Source: Luteibacter sp. UNCMF331Sha3.1
Lineage (GTDB): Bacteria; Pseudomonadota; Gammaproteobacteria; Xanthomonadales; Rhodanobacteraceae
DNA: 64,000 nucleotides
Assembly (NCBI RefSeq): GCF_900109915.1
Contig: NZ_FOBU01000002.1
Span: 1,257,170-1,321,169, forward strand
Direction of reading: 5' to 3'
The notes beneath the pieces were generated by a model. That model was not told the origin of the DNA. It did no database searches and saw only the letters and a program-made list of their open reading frames with translations. This document shows, piece after piece, positions 55,485 to 63,460 of this stretch. Every line of letters begins with the position of its first letter. The first letter of the stretch is position 1. Made by a program: the position numbers and the translations under genes.

Positions 55485-55531
55485 ACGTCGCGCCGCGCAG
55501 GCTCCCGGGTATGGCCATGAGGAATCCGATC

Positions 55532-55693
55532 ATGAGCGACGAAGAACAGAAATCCTGCGATCACGACGGTTGTGGCTGCAGGGTCGCGCTGAACCAGGCC
55601 TTCTGCAGCGTCAGCTGCCAGATGGCGTCCGAAAGCCAGATGGTCGGTGGCGTCTGCGAATGCGGTCACGCCGCGTGCCAGCAGCGGCAATAG
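55532..55693 (+). CDS. bacterial metallothionein-like protein
   Basis: A 53-residue protein with eight cysteines: CDHDGCGC, AFCSVSC and VCECGHAAC, plus His. The spacing CxxxxCxC, AFCxxxC, CxCGHxxC matches the SmtA/BmtA family of bacterial metallothioneins, which chelate Zn, Cd or Cu. GAGGAATCCGATC precedes ATG 55532. It lies 47 bp after the exonuclease gene and just before a 49-residue hydrophilic protein, possibly one transcript. Not all positions of the family's ninth Cys are present, so confidence is moderate. Confidence 0.75.
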   Translation: MSDEEQKSCDHDGCGCRVALNQAFCSVSCQMASESQMVGGVCECGHAACQQRQ

Positions 55694-55706
55694 ACGGAGC
55701 AGGACG

Positions 55707-55856
55707 ATGACGAACGACGACAAGCAGGAAACGCCGGGTTACCGCGAGGACAATCCGAAACCGTCCCATGGGAAACCGAAAATACCGGGCGAAGGGCATC
55801 CGCAGGAATCGCAGAACATGCCCAACGAGAAGCCGGGCAAGCAGAACTCGCCCTGA
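55707..55856 (+). CDS. small hydrophilic disordered protein
   Basis: A 49-residue product: TNDDKQETPGYREDNPKPSH, then GKPKIPGEGHPQESQ. It is rich in Pro, Lys, Glu and Asn, with no hydrophobic segment, and is presumably disordered. ATG 55707 is preceded by GGAGCAGGACG. It may be a stress-related intrinsically disordered protein in the same message as the metallothionein. No family is recognised. Confidence 0.5.
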   Translation: MTNDDKQETPGYREDNPKPSHGKPKIPGEGHPQESQNMPNEKPGKQNSP

Positions 55857-55867
55857 TAAAGCGCACG

Positions 55868-55936
55868 GGTGGGAGCCAGCCTGCTGGCGAAGGGGACTTA
55901 TCGCGAGCACCCTTCGCCAGCAGGCTGGCTCCCACC
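55868..55936. repeat. REP-like long inverted repeat
   Basis: A 69-bp palindrome starting GGTGGGAGCCAGCCTGCTGG and ending in its complement, with an inner AAGGGG...CCCTT pairing. It is nearly identical in outer arms to the element at 11511. It lies in the convergent gap between the 49-residue gene (stop 55856) and azoR (stop 55981). Confidence 0.85.
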
Positions 55937-55980
55937 AGGGGCGGGGAAAAAGAGGCCGCGCATCGCGCGGCCTCTCGTTG

Positions 55981-56562
55981 TTACGCCGCCTTGCGGATCA
56001 GGCCACCGATGCTGGCCATCGCGGAACCGACCGCGTTGGTCTTGTGGTCGTCGCTCATCGCGATGCCCTCGGCGCGGACGAACTCGATGTCCGTGACGCC
56101 GAGGAATCCGAACATGGCGCGCAGGTACGGTTCCTGGAAGTCCATGCTGGCCGCCGGGCCCTCGGTGTAGACGCCGCCGCGCGACGAGGCGATGACGACG
56201 CGCTTGCCGCCGGCGAGGCCCTGCGGGCCCGCCGAGGTGTAGCTGAACGTCTTGCCGGCCACGGCGATGCGATCGATCCAGGCCTTGAGGGTGCTGCTGA
56301 CGCTGAAGTTGTACATCGGGGCACCAATGACCACCACGTCGGCGGCGAGGAACTCGTCCATCACCTTCGCGGCCTCGATATCCGTCGGATTGTCGTCGCC
56401 GACCGGCATCGACCACGGGGCGAGCGGGTTCGCATGCAGGTCGCGGTAGGTGACTTCGGCACCCGGGTGGCTCTGGACGAACTCGGCCACGATCGCCGCG
56501 GTCAGGCCACGGGTGACGGAGTAGGTGCCCAGGGCGCTCGCGTCGATATGCAGGACTTTCAT
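55981..56562 (-). CDS. azoR: FMN-dependent NADH-azoreductase
   Basis: A 193-residue flavodoxin-like reductase matching AzoR throughout: KVLHIDASALGTYSVTRGLT, FMN contacts PMYNFSVSSTLKAWIDRI and SSRGGVY, and a terminal ASIGGLIRKAA. AzoR reduces azo compounds and quinones with NADH and protects against thiol-specific stress from electrophilic quinones. ATG 56562 has GAGGAAAAG upstream. It is divergent from the LysR-family regulator at 56692, which probably controls it. Confidence 0.92.
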   Translation of the reverse strand: MKVLHIDASALGTYSVTRGLTAAIVAEFVQSHPGAEVTYRDLHANPLAPWSMPVGDDNPTDIEAAKVMDEFLAADVVVIGAPMYNFSVSSTLKAWIDRIAVAGKTFSYTSAGPQGLAGGKRVVIASSRGGVYTEGPAASMDFQEPYLRAMFGFLGVTDIEFVRAEGIAMSDDHKTNAVGSAMASIGGLIRKAA

Positions 56563-56635
56563 GGACTTTTCCTCGGAATGGGGCCGGCTCTCGGGAGCGG
56601 CATGGGAGGAACGATACGCCGCAGACAATCCCGTG

Positions 56636-56677
56636 ATTAGTCCGCTTGGAGTAGACTGATTGTTTCGCAGAAGAAAC
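56636..56677. promoter_or_regulatory. inverted repeats between azoR and its LysR regulator
   Basis: ATTAGTC-N11-GACTGAT (56636-56660) is an imperfect LysR-type inverted repeat. It overlaps GTTTC-N6-GAAAC (56661-56677), whose ATTGTTTC half resembles the operator at 10610. The two together lie at the start of the regulator gene and probably form its autoregulated site. Confidence 0.5.
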
Positions 56678-56691
56678 GACGGGAGCCTCCG

Positions 56692-57720
56692 ATGGAAGGC
56701 GCGTTGCAGGACCTCAACGATCTGTACTTTTTCGCCTCGGTCGTGGAACACGGCGGGTTCTCGGCGGCCGGCAGGGCCCTCGGCATCCCGAAGTCGCGCC
56801 TTAGCAAGCGCATCGCCCAGCTCGAGGAACGGCTCGGGGTGCGGTTGCTGCAGCGGACGACCCGGCGTTTCGTGGTCACGGAAATCGGCGAGCGCTTCTA
56901 CCAGCATTGCCGTGCGGTGCTCGAAGAGGCCCGCGCCGCTCAGGATGCCGTCGACGAGTTGAGAACCGAGCCGCGCGGCGTGGTCCGCGTGAGCTGTCCG
57001 ATCTCCATCGCGCAGAACGTCCTTGGTCCGATGCTTCCGGCCTTCATGCTCGAACACCCGAAGGTGCAGATCCGCATGACCGCCACGAACCGGCGCGTGG
57101 ACCTGATCGGGGAGGGATACGACGTGGCCATCCGTGTCCGCGAAAAGCTTGATACGGACGCCACGCTCGTCCTGCGCAGCATCGGCTACGCGCGCAGTCT
57201 GCTGGTGGCGAGCCCCAAATTTCTCGATGCCCACGGCCGCCCGAAGACCCTGGACGAGCTCGCGGCCCTGCCGGCGCTGTCGATGTACGAGCACGAAGGC
57301 GCGCAGGTGTGGGAGCTGGTCGACCCGAGCGGCAAGAAGGCCGCCGTCGAGGTGAAGCCGAGGCTGGTCAGCGGGGATTTCACGGTGCTGATCTCCGCGG
57401 CCGTGCAGTGCTGCGGCGTGGCACTGCTGCCCGAAGATTATTGCGCCCCGCTGCTCTCGACCGGCGATCTGGAATGGGTGCTACCGGAGTACACGACGGC
57501 CCAGGGCACGCTGCATTTCGTGTACCCCAGTCGCCGTGGCCTGCTGCCGGCCGTGCGCAGCTTCGTGGATTTCCTCGCCGAACGGCTGCCGAAGGCCCAG
57601 GCCGAGTTCCACAAGGACTGCAAGAGGCTGGCCGACCATCCGGAGCAGGCCGGGGCGATCCGCCTGGCCCGCATGATAGGATCGGAGCCTTCGACGGCGT
57701 TTGGCCGTCCAAACGAATAA
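56692..57720 (+). CDS. LysR-family regulator of azoR
   Basis: A 342-residue LysR regulator: winged helix-turn-helix (EHGGFSAAGRALGIPKSRLS, LLQRTTRRFVVTEIG), effector domain with NRRVDLIGEGYDVAIRVREK, then a C-terminal extension (residues about 300-342) longer than most. Its divergent position to azoR matches the azoR/LysR pairs of Pseudomonas and related genera. It is followed 9 bp later by the aminotransferase gene, so the regulator may be part of that operon's message. Confidence 0.9.
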   Translation: MEGALQDLNDLYFFASVVEHGGFSAAGRALGIPKSRLSKRIAQLEERLGVRLLQRTTRRFVVTEIGERFYQHCRAVLEEARAAQDAVDELRTEPRGVVRVSCPISIAQNVLGPMLPAFMLEHPKVQIRMTATNRRVDLIGEGYDVAIRVREKLDTDATLVLRSIGYARSLLVASPKFLDAHGRPKTLDELAALPALSMYEHEGAQVWELVDPSGKKAAVEVKPRLVSGDFTVLISAAVQCCGVALLPEDYCAPLLSTGDLEWVLPEYTTAQGTLHFVYPSRRGLLPAVRSFVDFLAERLPKAQAEFHKDCKRLADHPEQAGAIRLARMIGSEPSTAFGRPNE

Positions 57721-57729
57721 GGGCACGCG

Positions 57730-58875
57730 ATGCAGCTCGAAACCAAGCTTCCCAAGGTCGGCACCACCATCTTCAGCGTCATGAGCCAGCTGGCCATGGA
57801 GCACAGGGCGGTGAACCTGGGGCAGGGCTTTCCCGATTTCGAACCGCCGGCTCCGTTGCGCGAGGCGATCACGCGGGCGATGGCCGAGGGCAAGAACCAG
57901 TACGCGCCCGGCGTGGGCATCCCGAAGCTGCGCGAGCAGATCGCGCTGAAGACCGAGCGCCTGTACGGCCACCGCGTGAGCCCCGACACCGAGGTGACGG
58001 TGACCTCCGGCGCCACCGAGGCCCTGTTCTCGGCCATCGCCGCCGTGGTGCGCGCCGGCGACGAAGTGATCGTGTTCGATCCGTGCTACGACAGCTACGA
58101 GCCCGCGATCGAACTCCAGGGGGCCACCGCGGTGCACCTGCCGCTGACGCTGCCCTCGTTCGCCATCGACTGGCAGCGCGTCCGCGACGCGATCACGCCG
58201 AAGACGCGCATGATCCTGGTCAACTCGCCGCACAATCCGTCGGGGGCCGTCCTGTCGCGCGCCGATCTCGACGAACTCGCGGCCATCGTGCGCGACACTC
58301 CGATCGTGGTGCTCTCGGACGAGGTCTACGAGCACATCGTGTTCGACGGCGCCGAGCACCAGAGCGTGCTGCGGCACGAAGAACTGGCGTCGCGCAGTAT
58401 CGTGGTGTCGTCGTTCGGCAAGACCTACCACTGCACGGGCTGGAAGGTCGGCTACGCCGTGGCGCCCAAGGCGCTCACCGCCGAGTTCCGCAAGGTGCAC
58501 CAGTACCTCACCTTCTGCACGTTCCATCCCGCGCAGTCGGCGTTCGCCGAATTCCTCGAATCGTCGCCGGAACACTATCTGGAGCTACCGGCGTTCTACC
58601 AGGCCAAGCGCGACCGTTTCCGCGCGCTCATCGCGCCATCGCGGCTGACGCTGCTCGACGTGCCGGGCGGATACTTCCAGCTCGTCGATTACAGCGCCAT
58701 CCGCGACGTCGACGACATCAACTTCAGCGAGTGGCTCGTGCGCGAGGGCGGTGTGGCCGCGATCCCGCTGAGTCCGTTCTACGAGAGCGCACCGGATACC
58801 CGGCTGATCCGCCTGTGCTTCGCCAAGAACGACGCGACCATGGAAGCCGCTGCGGAGCTCCTGTGCAAACTCTGA
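57730..58875 (+). CDS. mtnE: methionine aminotransferase / KMTB transaminase (YbdL-like)
   Basis: A 381-residue fold-type I PLP aminotransferase. NLGQGFPDFEPPAPLREA, SGATEALFSAIAAVV, NSPHNPSGAVLSRAD and the Schiff-base Lys in SSFGKTYHCTGWKVGYA are all present. It is closest to E. coli YbdL and to MtnE/glutamine transaminase K, which turn 4-methylthio-2-oxobutanoate (KMTB) into methionine, with glutamine as amino donor in many bacteria. It overlaps the omega-amidase gene by 13 bp, the natural partner that removes the resulting alpha-ketoglutaramate. The gene symbol is inferred from context. Confidence 0.85.
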   Translation: MQLETKLPKVGTTIFSVMSQLAMEHRAVNLGQGFPDFEPPAPLREAITRAMAEGKNQYAPGVGIPKLREQIALKTERLYGHRVSPDTEVTVTSGATEALFSAIAAVVRAGDEVIVFDPCYDSYEPAIELQGATAVHLPLTLPSFAIDWQRVRDAITPKTRMILVNSPHNPSGAVLSRADLDELAAIVRDTPIVVLSDEVYEHIVFDGAEHQSVLRHEELASRSIVVSSFGKTYHCTGWKVGYAVAPKALTAEFRKVHQYLTFCTFHPAQSAFAEFLESSPEHYLELPAFYQAKRDRFRALIAPSRLTLLDVPGGYFQLVDYSAIRDVDDINFSEWLVREGGVAAIPLSPFYESAPDTRLIRLCFAKNDATMEAAAELLCKL

Positions 58876-59660
58876 CCATCTCGCTCGTACAGGGTGCCAC
58901 GCGCTGGCACGACGCGCCGGCCAATCGCGACTATTACGGCGCCCTCGTGCGCGGTGCCGCGGCCAGCGACCTGATCGTCCTGCCGGAGACGTTCCTCTCC
59001 GGCTTCACCAACGACACGCTGGGCAACGCGGAGACGATGGACGGTCCCAGCGTGGCGTGGATGCGTGCGCTGGCGACCGAAGTGAACGCCACGCTCACCG
59101 GCAGCCTCGTGATCCGCGAAGGCGACACGGTGTTCAACCGGCTCCTCTGGGCGTCGCCGGACGGTTCGCTCGCCACGTACGACAAGCGCCACCTGTTCCG
59201 CATGGCCGGCGAACATACCCGGTACGGCGGCGGTAACAAGCGACTGGTGGTGGAGTTGAAAGGCTGGCGGATCCTTCCGCAGGTCTGCTACGACCTGCGC
59301 TTCCCGGTGTGGCTGCGCAACGGCCGGCGCGAGGAGGCTCCCGGTGGCATGGAGTACGACCTTTCGCTCTTCGTCGCGAACTGGCCGGCGCCGCGTCGCC
59401 AGCAATGGCGCACGTTGTTGCGCGCCCGTGCGATCGAGAACCTGGCTTACACGATCGGCCTCAACCGCGTGGGCATCGATGGCAACGATCATCCGTATGC
59501 GGGTGACAGCGCGATCATCGACCCGCTCGGCGAGACGCTCGTGGAGCTCGGTCCGCAGGAGCAGGTGGTCACCGTGGCCGTCGATCCCGAGCCACTGAAG
59601 GCGCGACGGGAACATTTCCCGGCATGGATGGATGCGGACCGGTTTTCGCTCGATATCTGA
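58863..59660 (+). CDS. omega-amidase (YafV/Nit2-like nitrilase superfamily)
   Basis: A 265-residue nitrilase-superfamily enzyme with the Glu-Lys-Cys triad in VLPETFLSGF, YDKRHLFRM and LPQVCYDLRFPVWLRN. It resembles E. coli YafV and mammalian Nit2, which hydrolyse alpha-ketoglutaramate to 2-oxoglutarate. GTG 58863 starts 13 bp before the aminotransferase stop, so the two are translationally coupled and the omega-amidase can pull the transamination. The REP-like array follows the stop. Confidence 0.88.
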   Translation: MQTLTISLVQGATRWHDAPANRDYYGALVRGAAASDLIVLPETFLSGFTNDTLGNAETMDGPSVAWMRALATEVNATLTGSLVIREGDTVFNRLLWASPDGSLATYDKRHLFRMAGEHTRYGGGNKRLVVELKGWRILPQVCYDLRFPVWLRNGRREEAPGGMEYDLSLFVANWPAPRRQQWRTLLRARAIENLAYTIGLNRVGIDGNDHPYAGDSAIIDPLGETLVELGPQEQVVTVAVDPEPLKARREHFPAWMDADRFSLDI

Positions 59661-59668
59661 GGCGTCAG

Positions 59669-59787
59669 CGCGAGCCCCTTCGCCAGCAGGCTGGCTCCCA
59701 CCAGAGCTACAGCCGCCAGCAGGCTGGCTGCCATCAGGGCCACCGTTGCCCCGGTGGGAGCCAGCCTGCTGGCGAAGGGTGCTCGCG
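59669..59787. repeat. REP-like array
   Basis: Three partial copies: CGCCAGCAGGCTGGCTCCCACC (59681-59702), CGCCAGCAGGCTGGCTGCCATC (59714-59735) and GGTGGGAGCCAGCCTGCTGG (from 59753). The outer two pair as a long inverted repeat. It fills the convergent gap between the omega-amidase gene (stop 59660) and the C13-like peptidase gene (stop 59801). Confidence 0.8.
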
Positions 59788-59800
59788 GGTCTCTTCCGGC

Positions 59801-60823
59801 TTAGCGAGCAGCCTTGAATGGCACCGCCGGCCCGATGAGCGCGCCCTTGCGCCACCCGGCCAGCTTGTCCTCGATGCCTGCGCCGATATCGATCTGCGGC
59901 TCGGACGGCTCCAGCGACTCGCGCTTCTCCCAGCCGGCGATCGCGCTCCGCGCCTGGCCGAACGCCTCGACGAAATCCGGCGTCGCGTTCAGGCCCTGAG
60001 CGAGCCACGCCCGCCCGAAATAGGTGATGTCGGCATCGGCGCCGCAGCCGAACGACGTGCGGTCTTCGCGCGCCGACGTGAGCACGAGGGTGCCGGGGCC
60101 ACGCAGCTTCGGCACGAAACCGCCCGAGTAGCACGCGTTCACGACGAGCACTTTCCAGGAAAAGGCGTGCTTCTGCAGGATGTCGGCGAGCCCGTCGGGA
60201 TCGAGCTGATCGAGCGGGATGGGATCCATGTCGACGAGCAGCGAATGGTCGTCGCCGCCGTGGGTGGCGACGTAGAGCAGCAGGATGTCTTCGCGCGGAT
60301 CCATGACGCGCGCCAGGCCGGCGAGGCCTTCTTCGAGGTTCGTCCAACTCGCGAGCGGCCGCGTGCCCAACGTCGCCGGGTTGTTCTCGAGGACCAGCGT
60401 ATGGCCGGCGGACCCGAAGCGCTGGGCCATCAGTGTGTCGAGGTATTCCGCCTCGTTGCGGAAAACGTCCTCGGAGCCATCGCCGGCGAACGCGACGGCG
60501 TAGACGTTCGGTTTGCCCGGTACGCGCGGCGACAGCCGGCTCACGGCGCGGCGGACCGCATCGGGCTGCGCCGTGAAGACCTGCTCGGGGGTCGGCGCGT
60601 CGGCCGGCCACGGGTCGGCATCGGGATCCGGCGCGACCTCGGCCGGCGCCGCGGTGGCGACCGCGGCGGGCGCCTCGACGGCCGTGCGCGCGACCGGTTC
60701 CTGCCGGGCCGTGAGAGGCTCCGGTCCGAACCGGAGCAGGGCCAGCGTCAGCAGTACCCCGGTGACGAATGCACCGAGGATGCCGATAGCGGCCCGGCGG
60801 CGGGGATCAAGGAACGATCGCAT
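59801..60823 (-). CDS. membrane-anchored C13-type (legumain/caspase-like) peptidase
   Basis: A 340-residue protein with one N-terminal transmembrane helix ([20 protein letters not shown], residues 12-31) and a long Ala/Pro linker (about 40-85) that places the catalytic domain in the periplasm. The peptidase C13-like domain has the His in [16 protein letters not shown] (His188) and the Cys in [11 protein letters not shown] (Cys231), the His-Cys dyad of clan CD. The [17 protein letters not shown] segment follows as in this family. Its start overlaps the mtnC stop by 17 bp, so expression is coupled to methionine salvage. Substrate unknown. Confidence 0.85.
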   Translation of the reverse strand: MRSFLDPRRRAAIGILGAFVTGVLLTLALLRFGPEPLTARQEPVARTAVEAPAAVATAAPAEVAPDPDADPWPADAPTPEQVFTAQPDAVRRAVSRLSPRVPGKPNVYAVAFAGDGSEDVFRNEAEYLDTLMAQRFGSAGHTLVLENNPATLGTRPLASWTNLEEGLAGLARVMDPREDILLLYVATHGGDDHSLLVDMDPIPLDQLDPDGLADILQKHAFSWKVLVVNACYSGGFVPKLRGPGTLVLTSAREDRTSFGCGADADITYFGRAWLAQGLNATPDFVEAFGQARSAIAGWEKRESLEPSEPQIDIGAGIEDKLAGWRKGALIGPAVPFKAAR

Positions 60824-61490
60824 CGAACGTCGCCACGGCAGGATGGCCGTTGTCGCTTAGCGACTGCGGTGGGCGGATCAGCTGCGTGGTGCGCATGCCG
60901 GCGGCGCGGGCGGCATCCAGCTCTTCGCGGATGTCGGACAGGAACAGGATCTGCGCCGGCGGCAGGCCGATGGCCTCCGCGATGCGGGCATACGACTCGC
61001 GCTCGCGCTTGTGGCCCGTTTCGGTGTCGAAGTAACCGGAGAACAACGGCGTCAGGTCGCCGTTCTCGCTATGGCCGAAGAGGAGCTTCTGCGCGGGCAC
61101 GGAGCCCGACGAGTACACGTAGAGCGACAGACCGTCGTCGTGCCACGCCTTCAGGCGCGCGGCGACTTCCGGGTACATGTGCGAAACGAACGCCTTCGAC
61201 GCGTAACCGTCGGCCCAGATCATGCCCTGCAGGGCCTTCAGGGCCGTGGACTTGCGGTCGGCGTCGATCCAGCCGATGAGCAGGTCGATGACCTCGGTGC
61301 GCGATGCTTCGACGATGCCGGCTTCCTTCGCGGCCTCGTGGAGCCAGTGCTGCACCTCGGGCTCGTCCCAGTGCGTCTCGACGTAAGCCGGCAAGTGCCG
61401 GCGGGCGTACGGAAACAGCACGTCCTTGACGAAGTCGATGGAGCTGGTGGTGCCCTCGATGTCGGTGAGGACGGCGCGGATGTCGGACAT
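60807..61490 (-). CDS. mtnC: enolase-phosphatase E1
   Basis: A 227-residue HAD-superfamily enzyme that enolises and dephosphorylates 2,3-diketo-5-methylthiopentyl-1-phosphate in methionine salvage. HAD motif I is [15 protein letters not shown], motif II lies in [18 protein letters not shown], and motif III/IV in [14 protein letters not shown] and [18 protein letters not shown]. Length matches MtnC. ATG 61490 gives the [13 protein letters not shown] start. It lies 53 bp after mtnD and overlaps the C13-like peptidase gene by 17 bp. Confidence 0.93.
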   Translation of the reverse strand: MSDIRAVLTDIEGTTSSIDFVKDVLFPYARRHLPAYVETHWDEPEVQHWLHEAAKEAGIVEASRTEVIDLLIGWIDADRKSTALKALQGMIWADGYASKAFVSHMYPEVAARLKAWHDDGLSLYVYSSGSVPAQKLLFGHSENGDLTPLFSGYFDTETGHKRERESYARIAEAIGLPPAQILFLSDIREELDAARAAGMRTTQLIRPPQSLSDNGHPAVATFDAIVP

Positions 61491-61543
61491 GCGGGGGAAG
61501 CCTGCGGATCGGGGATATCCGCAGGATAAACGACGGGCGTGCC

Positions 61544-62113
61544 TTACGAAACGTTCTGCGCCGAGGAATGCGGGCTCATGCGCGGGAAGCGCTCGGCGAT
61601 GTCCTCGCCCGTGAAGCTGGCGACCCAGCCCTCGGTGTTCGTGAAGAGCCGGATGGCCACGAAGTAGGGCGACTCGCTCATGTCGAACCAATGCGGGGTG
61701 CCGTCGGGCACGCCGATGAGGTCGCCCTTTTCGCAGAGCACCTCGTAGACCTTGCCGTCGATGTGCAACGTGAACTGACCGGCACCGGCGACGAAGAAGC
61801 GGACCTCGTCCTCGCTGTGCGTGTGCTCGTTCAGGAACTTCTGACGGAACGCGGCGCGATCCGGGTGATCCGGCTTCAGGCTGATGACGTCGACGGACTG
61901 GTAACCGTTCTCGCGCATGAGGCGGTCGATGTCCTCGCGGTAGGCCGCGATGACCTCCTCCTGCGTGGCGCCCGGCGCGATCGGCTGGTTGGCCTCCCAC
62001 TGCTCGAAGCGCACGCCCACCGCGTTCAGGGCCGCGGCGATGGCGGCGTGGTCGTGGTGGATGGCGATGGGGGTTTCGGTATGGGTGTCGTCGTAGATGC
62101 GGAGCCGGCTCAT
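61544..62113 (-). CDS. mtnD: acireductone dioxygenase
   Basis: A 189-residue cupin that oxidises acireductone, giving KMTB and formate with Fe2+ (or an off-pathway set with Ni2+). Metal ligands are visible: [12 protein letters not shown] (His97, His99, Glu103) and GTPHWFDM (His141). [11 protein letters not shown] opens the family start. It overlaps mtnB by 4 bp as ATGA, so the two are translationally coupled. The Fe-ARD product formate is a potential substrate of the formate dehydrogenase encoded in this window. Confidence 0.93.
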   Translation of the reverse strand: MSRLRIYDDTHTETPIAIHHDHAAIAAALNAVGVRFEQWEANQPIAPGATQEEVIAAYREDIDRLMRENGYQSVDVISLKPDHPDRAAFRQKFLNEHTHSEDEVRFFVAGAGQFTLHIDGKVYEVLCEKGDLIGVPDGTPHWFDMSESPYFVAIRLFTNTEGWVASFTGEDIAERFPRMSPHSSAQNVS

Positions 62114-62754
62114 GGGGAAAGCCTCCTGAGATCGAGTTCGCAGCCGAGCAGGAACTCCAGGGCTTCGAGATGGCGGCGGGTTTCGGCCATGTCGCGGCCC
62201 CAGGTGTAGATGCCGTGCCCGTCGATCAGGTACGCGTACAGCGGCTTGCCGGCGTCGATCCAGGCATCCACCTGCGCTTCCAGGTCGGGCATGTGCTGCG
62301 TGTTGGGGAAGACGGGAATGTCGAGCACGCTTTCGTGCGTTGTGTAGCCGGAGATGGCTTTTTGCAACTCCCAGCCCTCCAGATGCACGCGGCCCTCGGC
62401 GGCGAACAGGCGCGAGGCGACGCTCTGCGTGCGCGAGTGCGTGTGCAGCACCACGTTGGCCTGCGGGTAGCGGCGGTACACCTGGGTGTGCAGGCCCGTC
62501 TCGGCGGACGGCCGGTGGTCGGAACCGACCGCCTTGCCCGCCATGTCGATCAGCATGATGTCGTCGCGACCCAGCCGGCCCTTGTCGCGGCCCGAGATGG
62601 TGATCGCGGCATGATCGTCGTCGATCCGCATCGAAAAGTTGCTGCTGGTGGCCGGCGTCCAGCCGAAGGCCGCAAGCTCGCGCGCGGCCTCCGCGATGGC
62701 GTCGGCGCACTCGGCGAGGCGTTCTGCGGATACGGGCGTGAGGGTCTTCGACAT
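62110..62754 (-). CDS. mtnB: methylthioribulose-1-phosphate dehydratase
   Basis: A 214-residue class II aldolase-family enzyme that dehydrates 5-methylthioribulose-1-phosphate. The Zn-binding histidines lie in [15 protein letters not shown] and in [11 protein letters not shown]; the substrate-side [14 protein letters not shown] and SGRDKGRLG are typical of MtnB. ATG 62754 opens [13 protein letters not shown]; a longer reading to 62787 is possible but without a ribosome-binding site. First gene of mtnB-mtnD-mtnC-peptidase. mtnA and an MTA nucleosidase are not in the window. Confidence 0.93.
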   Translation of the reverse strand: MSKTLTPVSAERLAECADAIAEAARELAAFGWTPATSSNFSMRIDDDHAAITISGRDKGRLGRDDIMLIDMAGKAVGSDHRPSAETGLHTQVYRRYPQANVVLHTHSRTQSVASRLFAAEGRVHLEGWELQKAISGYTTHESVLDIPVFPNTQHMPDLEAQVDAWIDAGKPLYAYLIDGHGIYTWGRDMAETRRHLEALEFLLGCELDLRRLSP

Positions 62755-62885
62755 GGGGATTTGGACGTCCAAACAGGCGTCGATCATAGCATGGGGGCCG
62801 GCCGCGCCCCGTGGGCGTCAATGCGAACCATTTGCTTTTGAGCAATGACGCTAGGATGCCTGCTTTGCCGAAGGAGGTTATACCC

Positions 62886-63215
62886 ATGACGCATCGCAAC
62901 GATCCCTCGATCGAGGGTCGCCGCCGTTTCCTGAAGGCCGCAGCCGGTGGCGCCGCCGCCGTGGCCGTGCTCGGTACCACCAGCGTGGCGCTGGCTCAGG
63001 ATCTGCCCCACCTGTCGCCGACGGACCCCACCGCGACGGCGCTCAAGTACACCGAGGCGGAGACGGGCGGTCCCGGCCGCAAGCCGGGCGACAAGTGTTC
63101 GAACTGCAATTTCTATCAGGGGAAGGCGGATGCCGCCTGGGGGCCGTGTCAGCTCTTCCCGGGCAAGGCCGTGGCGGCCAAGGGCTGGTGCGTGTCGCAC
63201 GTGCTCGCCACCTGA
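62886..63215 (+). CDS. high-potential iron-sulfur protein (HiPIP), Tat-exported
   Basis: A 109-residue protein with a Tat signal (RRRFLKAAAGGAAAVAVLG) and the four cluster cysteines Cys71, Cys74, Cys88 and Cys102 in CSNCNFY, WGPCQLF and KGWCVSH. These are HiPIP features. HiPIPs are small soluble periplasmic electron carriers, e.g. between a bc1 complex and an oxidase. AAGGAGGT seven bases before the ATG is a near-perfect ribosome-binding site, suggesting high expression. It is divergent from mtnB. Confidence 0.92.
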   Translation: MTHRNDPSIEGRRRFLKAAAGGAAAVAVLGTTSVALAQDLPHLSPTDPTATALKYTEAETGGPGRKPGDKCSNCNFYQGKADAAWGPCQLFPGKAVAAKGWCVSHVLAT

Positions 63216-63408
63216 GTTGCAAAATGCAACCCAAGCGCGCCAGGCCGAGGAGCTGACCCGCCTGACGCGCTGGGCGGCAATCCGGGGCCCACTGCCAAGT
63301 GATTTACCCGCGGACTCGGGATCATACTCCCCTCGACACGCGGCCGGCCAATGGCAGTTAAATGACAGGCCTTTTATCGTCGTTTCTATAAGAATTTCGT
63401 TAACTTAG

Positions 63409-63442
63409 CCTTGAAACCTCGAGAGCGGTCGAGGTTTCAAGG
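63409..63442. terminator. strong inverted repeat (terminator-like)
   Basis: CCTTGAAACCTCGA and TCGAGGTTTCAAGG pair over 14 bp with no mismatch around a GAGCGG loop. It sits 18 bp after the stop of the permease gene and before the HiPIP stop in a convergent gap (63216-63460). No T-run follows on either strand, so it may instead block exonucleases. The rest of the gap shows nothing recognisable. Confidence 0.6.
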
Positions 63443-63460
63443 CATCGTCGCGCGTCGTGC

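Noticed and set aside
57309-59660. 783-codon open frame fused to the omega-amidase
   Set aside because: Only its last 265 codons encode a real protein (from GTG 58863). The part before is an out-of-frame shadow of the LysR and mtnE genes.
59669-59787. CRISPR-like array
   Set aside because: Three imperfect copies in alternating orientation with no uniform spacers; they match REP-like elements elsewhere in the window.
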